Shown in pieces: positions 63,281 to 64,000 of a stretch of DNA of 64,000 bases (its first letter is position 1; each line of letters starts with the position of its first letter). A program made the position numbers and the translations under genes. Origin of the DNA: Ancylobacter polymorphus (GTDB lineage: Bacteria > Pseudomonadota > Alphaproteobacteria > Rhizobiales > Xanthobacteraceae); contig NZ_CP083239.1 of assembly GCF_022836935.1 (NCBI RefSeq), positions 1,874,001-1,938,000 of the forward strand. Reading direction: 5' to 3'. The notes beneath the pieces are model-generated. The model was not told the DNA's origin and did not search any database. It saw only the letters and a program-made list of their open reading frames with translations.

Positions 63281-64000
63281 TCACTTGCCCCCGGACCATT
63301 TCCACTCGCGCACTTCCGGCATGTCGAGGCCGTGGGCGCGGATATAGCGGGCATGCTCGGTCAGCTTGTCGCGGATCGCCTGCCGGACATGGGTGTTGGT
63401 CTTGAGCTGCGGCACCCGGTCGAGCACGTCGGCGACGAGGTGGAAGCGGTCGAGCCGGTTGCGCACCACCATGTCGAAGGGCGTGGTGGTGGAACCTTCC
63501 TCGACATAGCCGCGCACATGCATGTTGTCGTGGTTGGTGCGGCGATAGGCGAGGCGGTGGATGAGCCAGGGATAGCCGTGATAGGCGAAGATCACCGGCT
63601 TGTCGGTGGTGAACAGCGCGTCGAAATCCGTCTCCGACAGCCCGTGCGGGTGCTCGGATTGCGGCTGCAGCGTCATCAGGTCGACCACATTGACCACGCG
63701 CACCTTGAGGTCCGGGAAGAAGCCGCGCAGCAGGTCGGCGGCGGCCAGCGTCTCCAGCGTGGGCACGTCGCCGGCGCAGGCCAGCACCACATCCGGGTCG
63801 ACGCCGCCATCGGTGGAGGCCCATTCCCACATGCCGATGCCCTTGGCGCAGTGCTTGATGGCGCTGTCCATGTCGAGCCATTGCGGCGCGGGCTGCTTGC
63901 CGGCGACGATGACATTGACCCGGTTCCACGAGCGCAGGCAGTGGTCGGTGACATAGAGCAGCGTGTTGGCGTCCGGCGGCAGGTAGACGCGCACGATCTC
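63281..64000 (-). CDS. xfp: Phosphoketolase, C-terminal part (start outside window)
   Basis: This is the last 239 residues of a xylulose-5-phosphate/fructose-6-phosphate phosphoketolase, a ThDP enzyme that cleaves ketose phosphates to acetyl phosphate and an aldose phosphate. Visible features are [80 protein letters not shown] and the family-typical end, [16 protein letters not shown]. The full enzyme is about 790 residues; the rest lies past base 64000. It ends just before the PepSY promoter region. Confidence 0.93.
   Translation of the reverse strand, partial: EIVRVYLPPDANTLLYVTDHCLRSWNRVNVIVAGKQPAPQWLDMDSAIKHCAKGIGMWEWASTDGGVDPDVVLACAGDVPTLETLAAADLLRGFFPDLKVRVVNVVDLMTLQPQSEHPHGLSETDFDALFTTDKPVIFAYHGYPWLIHRLAYRRTNHDNMHVRGYVEEGSTTTPFDMVVRNRLDRFHLVADVLDRVPQLKTNTHVRQAIRDKLTEHARYIRAHGLDMPEVREWKWSGGK

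Overview
The window looks like a chromosomal segment of a GC-rich alphaproteobacterium of the order Hyphomicrobiales. A Xanthobacteraceae-like genome (Ancylobacter/Starkeya/Xanthobacter group) is my best inference. It rests on codon usage, the short alphaproteobacterial Wza/Wzc/PHP-phosphatase set, a MarR-type EPS regulator, a phosphoketolase and a two-hairpin intergenic repeat of the kind common in this order. No 16S or other taxonomic marker is present.

Layout. (1) 1-2871: 3' part of a TRAP transporter (dctM partial, dctQ) and a divergent DeoR/GlpR regulator, closed by a strong hairpin. (2) 2870-4202: PPK2 polyphosphate kinase with a small companion protein of unknown function. (3) 4323-41269: a large surface-polysaccharide locus in three arms. 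A leftward arm encodes export and control (PHP phosphatase, Wza, Wzc BY-kinase with a Tyr-Gly tail, a J-domain protein, an anchored 551-aa protein). A long rightward arm (11165-33483) starts with a FecR-like secreted protein, a Wzy-like polymerase and a MarR-type regulator. It continues with a deacetylase, a formyltransferase-like enzyme, UDP-uronate enzymes, a 3-amino-3,6-dideoxyhexose set, Wzx, seven glycosyltransferase, pyruvyltransferase or ATP-grasp type enzymes, an asparagine-synthase-like amidotransferase, two methyltransferases and an EpsG-like polymerase. A second leftward arm holds the initiating sugar-phosphate transferase, a GT4 enzyme, an acyltransferase and a YdcF/DUF218 gene. 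(4) 34061-37237: an intact IS66 element inserted in that YdcF gene with a perfect 8-bp target duplication. (5) 41429-44398: a ThDP 2-oxoacid dehydrogenase E1 (MdeB-like) divergent from an Lrp/AsnC regulator. (6) 44872-51024: a giant autotransporter gene broken by two indels. (7) About 51.3-58.9 kb: an insertion-sequence graveyard (IS21, IS66, IS3, IS256 remnants) with one intact IS3 element and an AT-rich spacer. (8) 59482-64000: a DUF72 protein, a PepSY / cytochrome b561 / response regulator / histidine kinase operon, and the 3' part of a phosphoketolase.

How the genes work together. The sugar-phosphate transferase should start a repeat unit on undecaprenyl phosphate, and the GT4/GT2 enzymes extend it. 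TviB-type and uronate-epimerase enzymes supply uronic acids. A ketoisomerase, aminotransferase and GNAT set supplies an N-acylated 3-amino-3,6-dideoxyhexose from dTDP-4-keto-6-deoxyglucose, whose synthesis genes are not in the window. AsnB-like and TupA-like enzymes could amidate carboxyl groups. Wzx flips the unit, a Wzy-like or EpsG-like protein polymerises it, and Wzc/Wza export it under control of the PHP phosphatase. The rightward arm shows almost continuous translational coupling (ATGA, TTGA or TGATG junctions), so most of it probably forms one or two transcripts.

The most notable observations are the J-domain protein inside a capsule export operon, the uronate plus amidation chemistry, the reconstructable IS66 disruption, and the autotransporter whose two frame changes sum to three bases.
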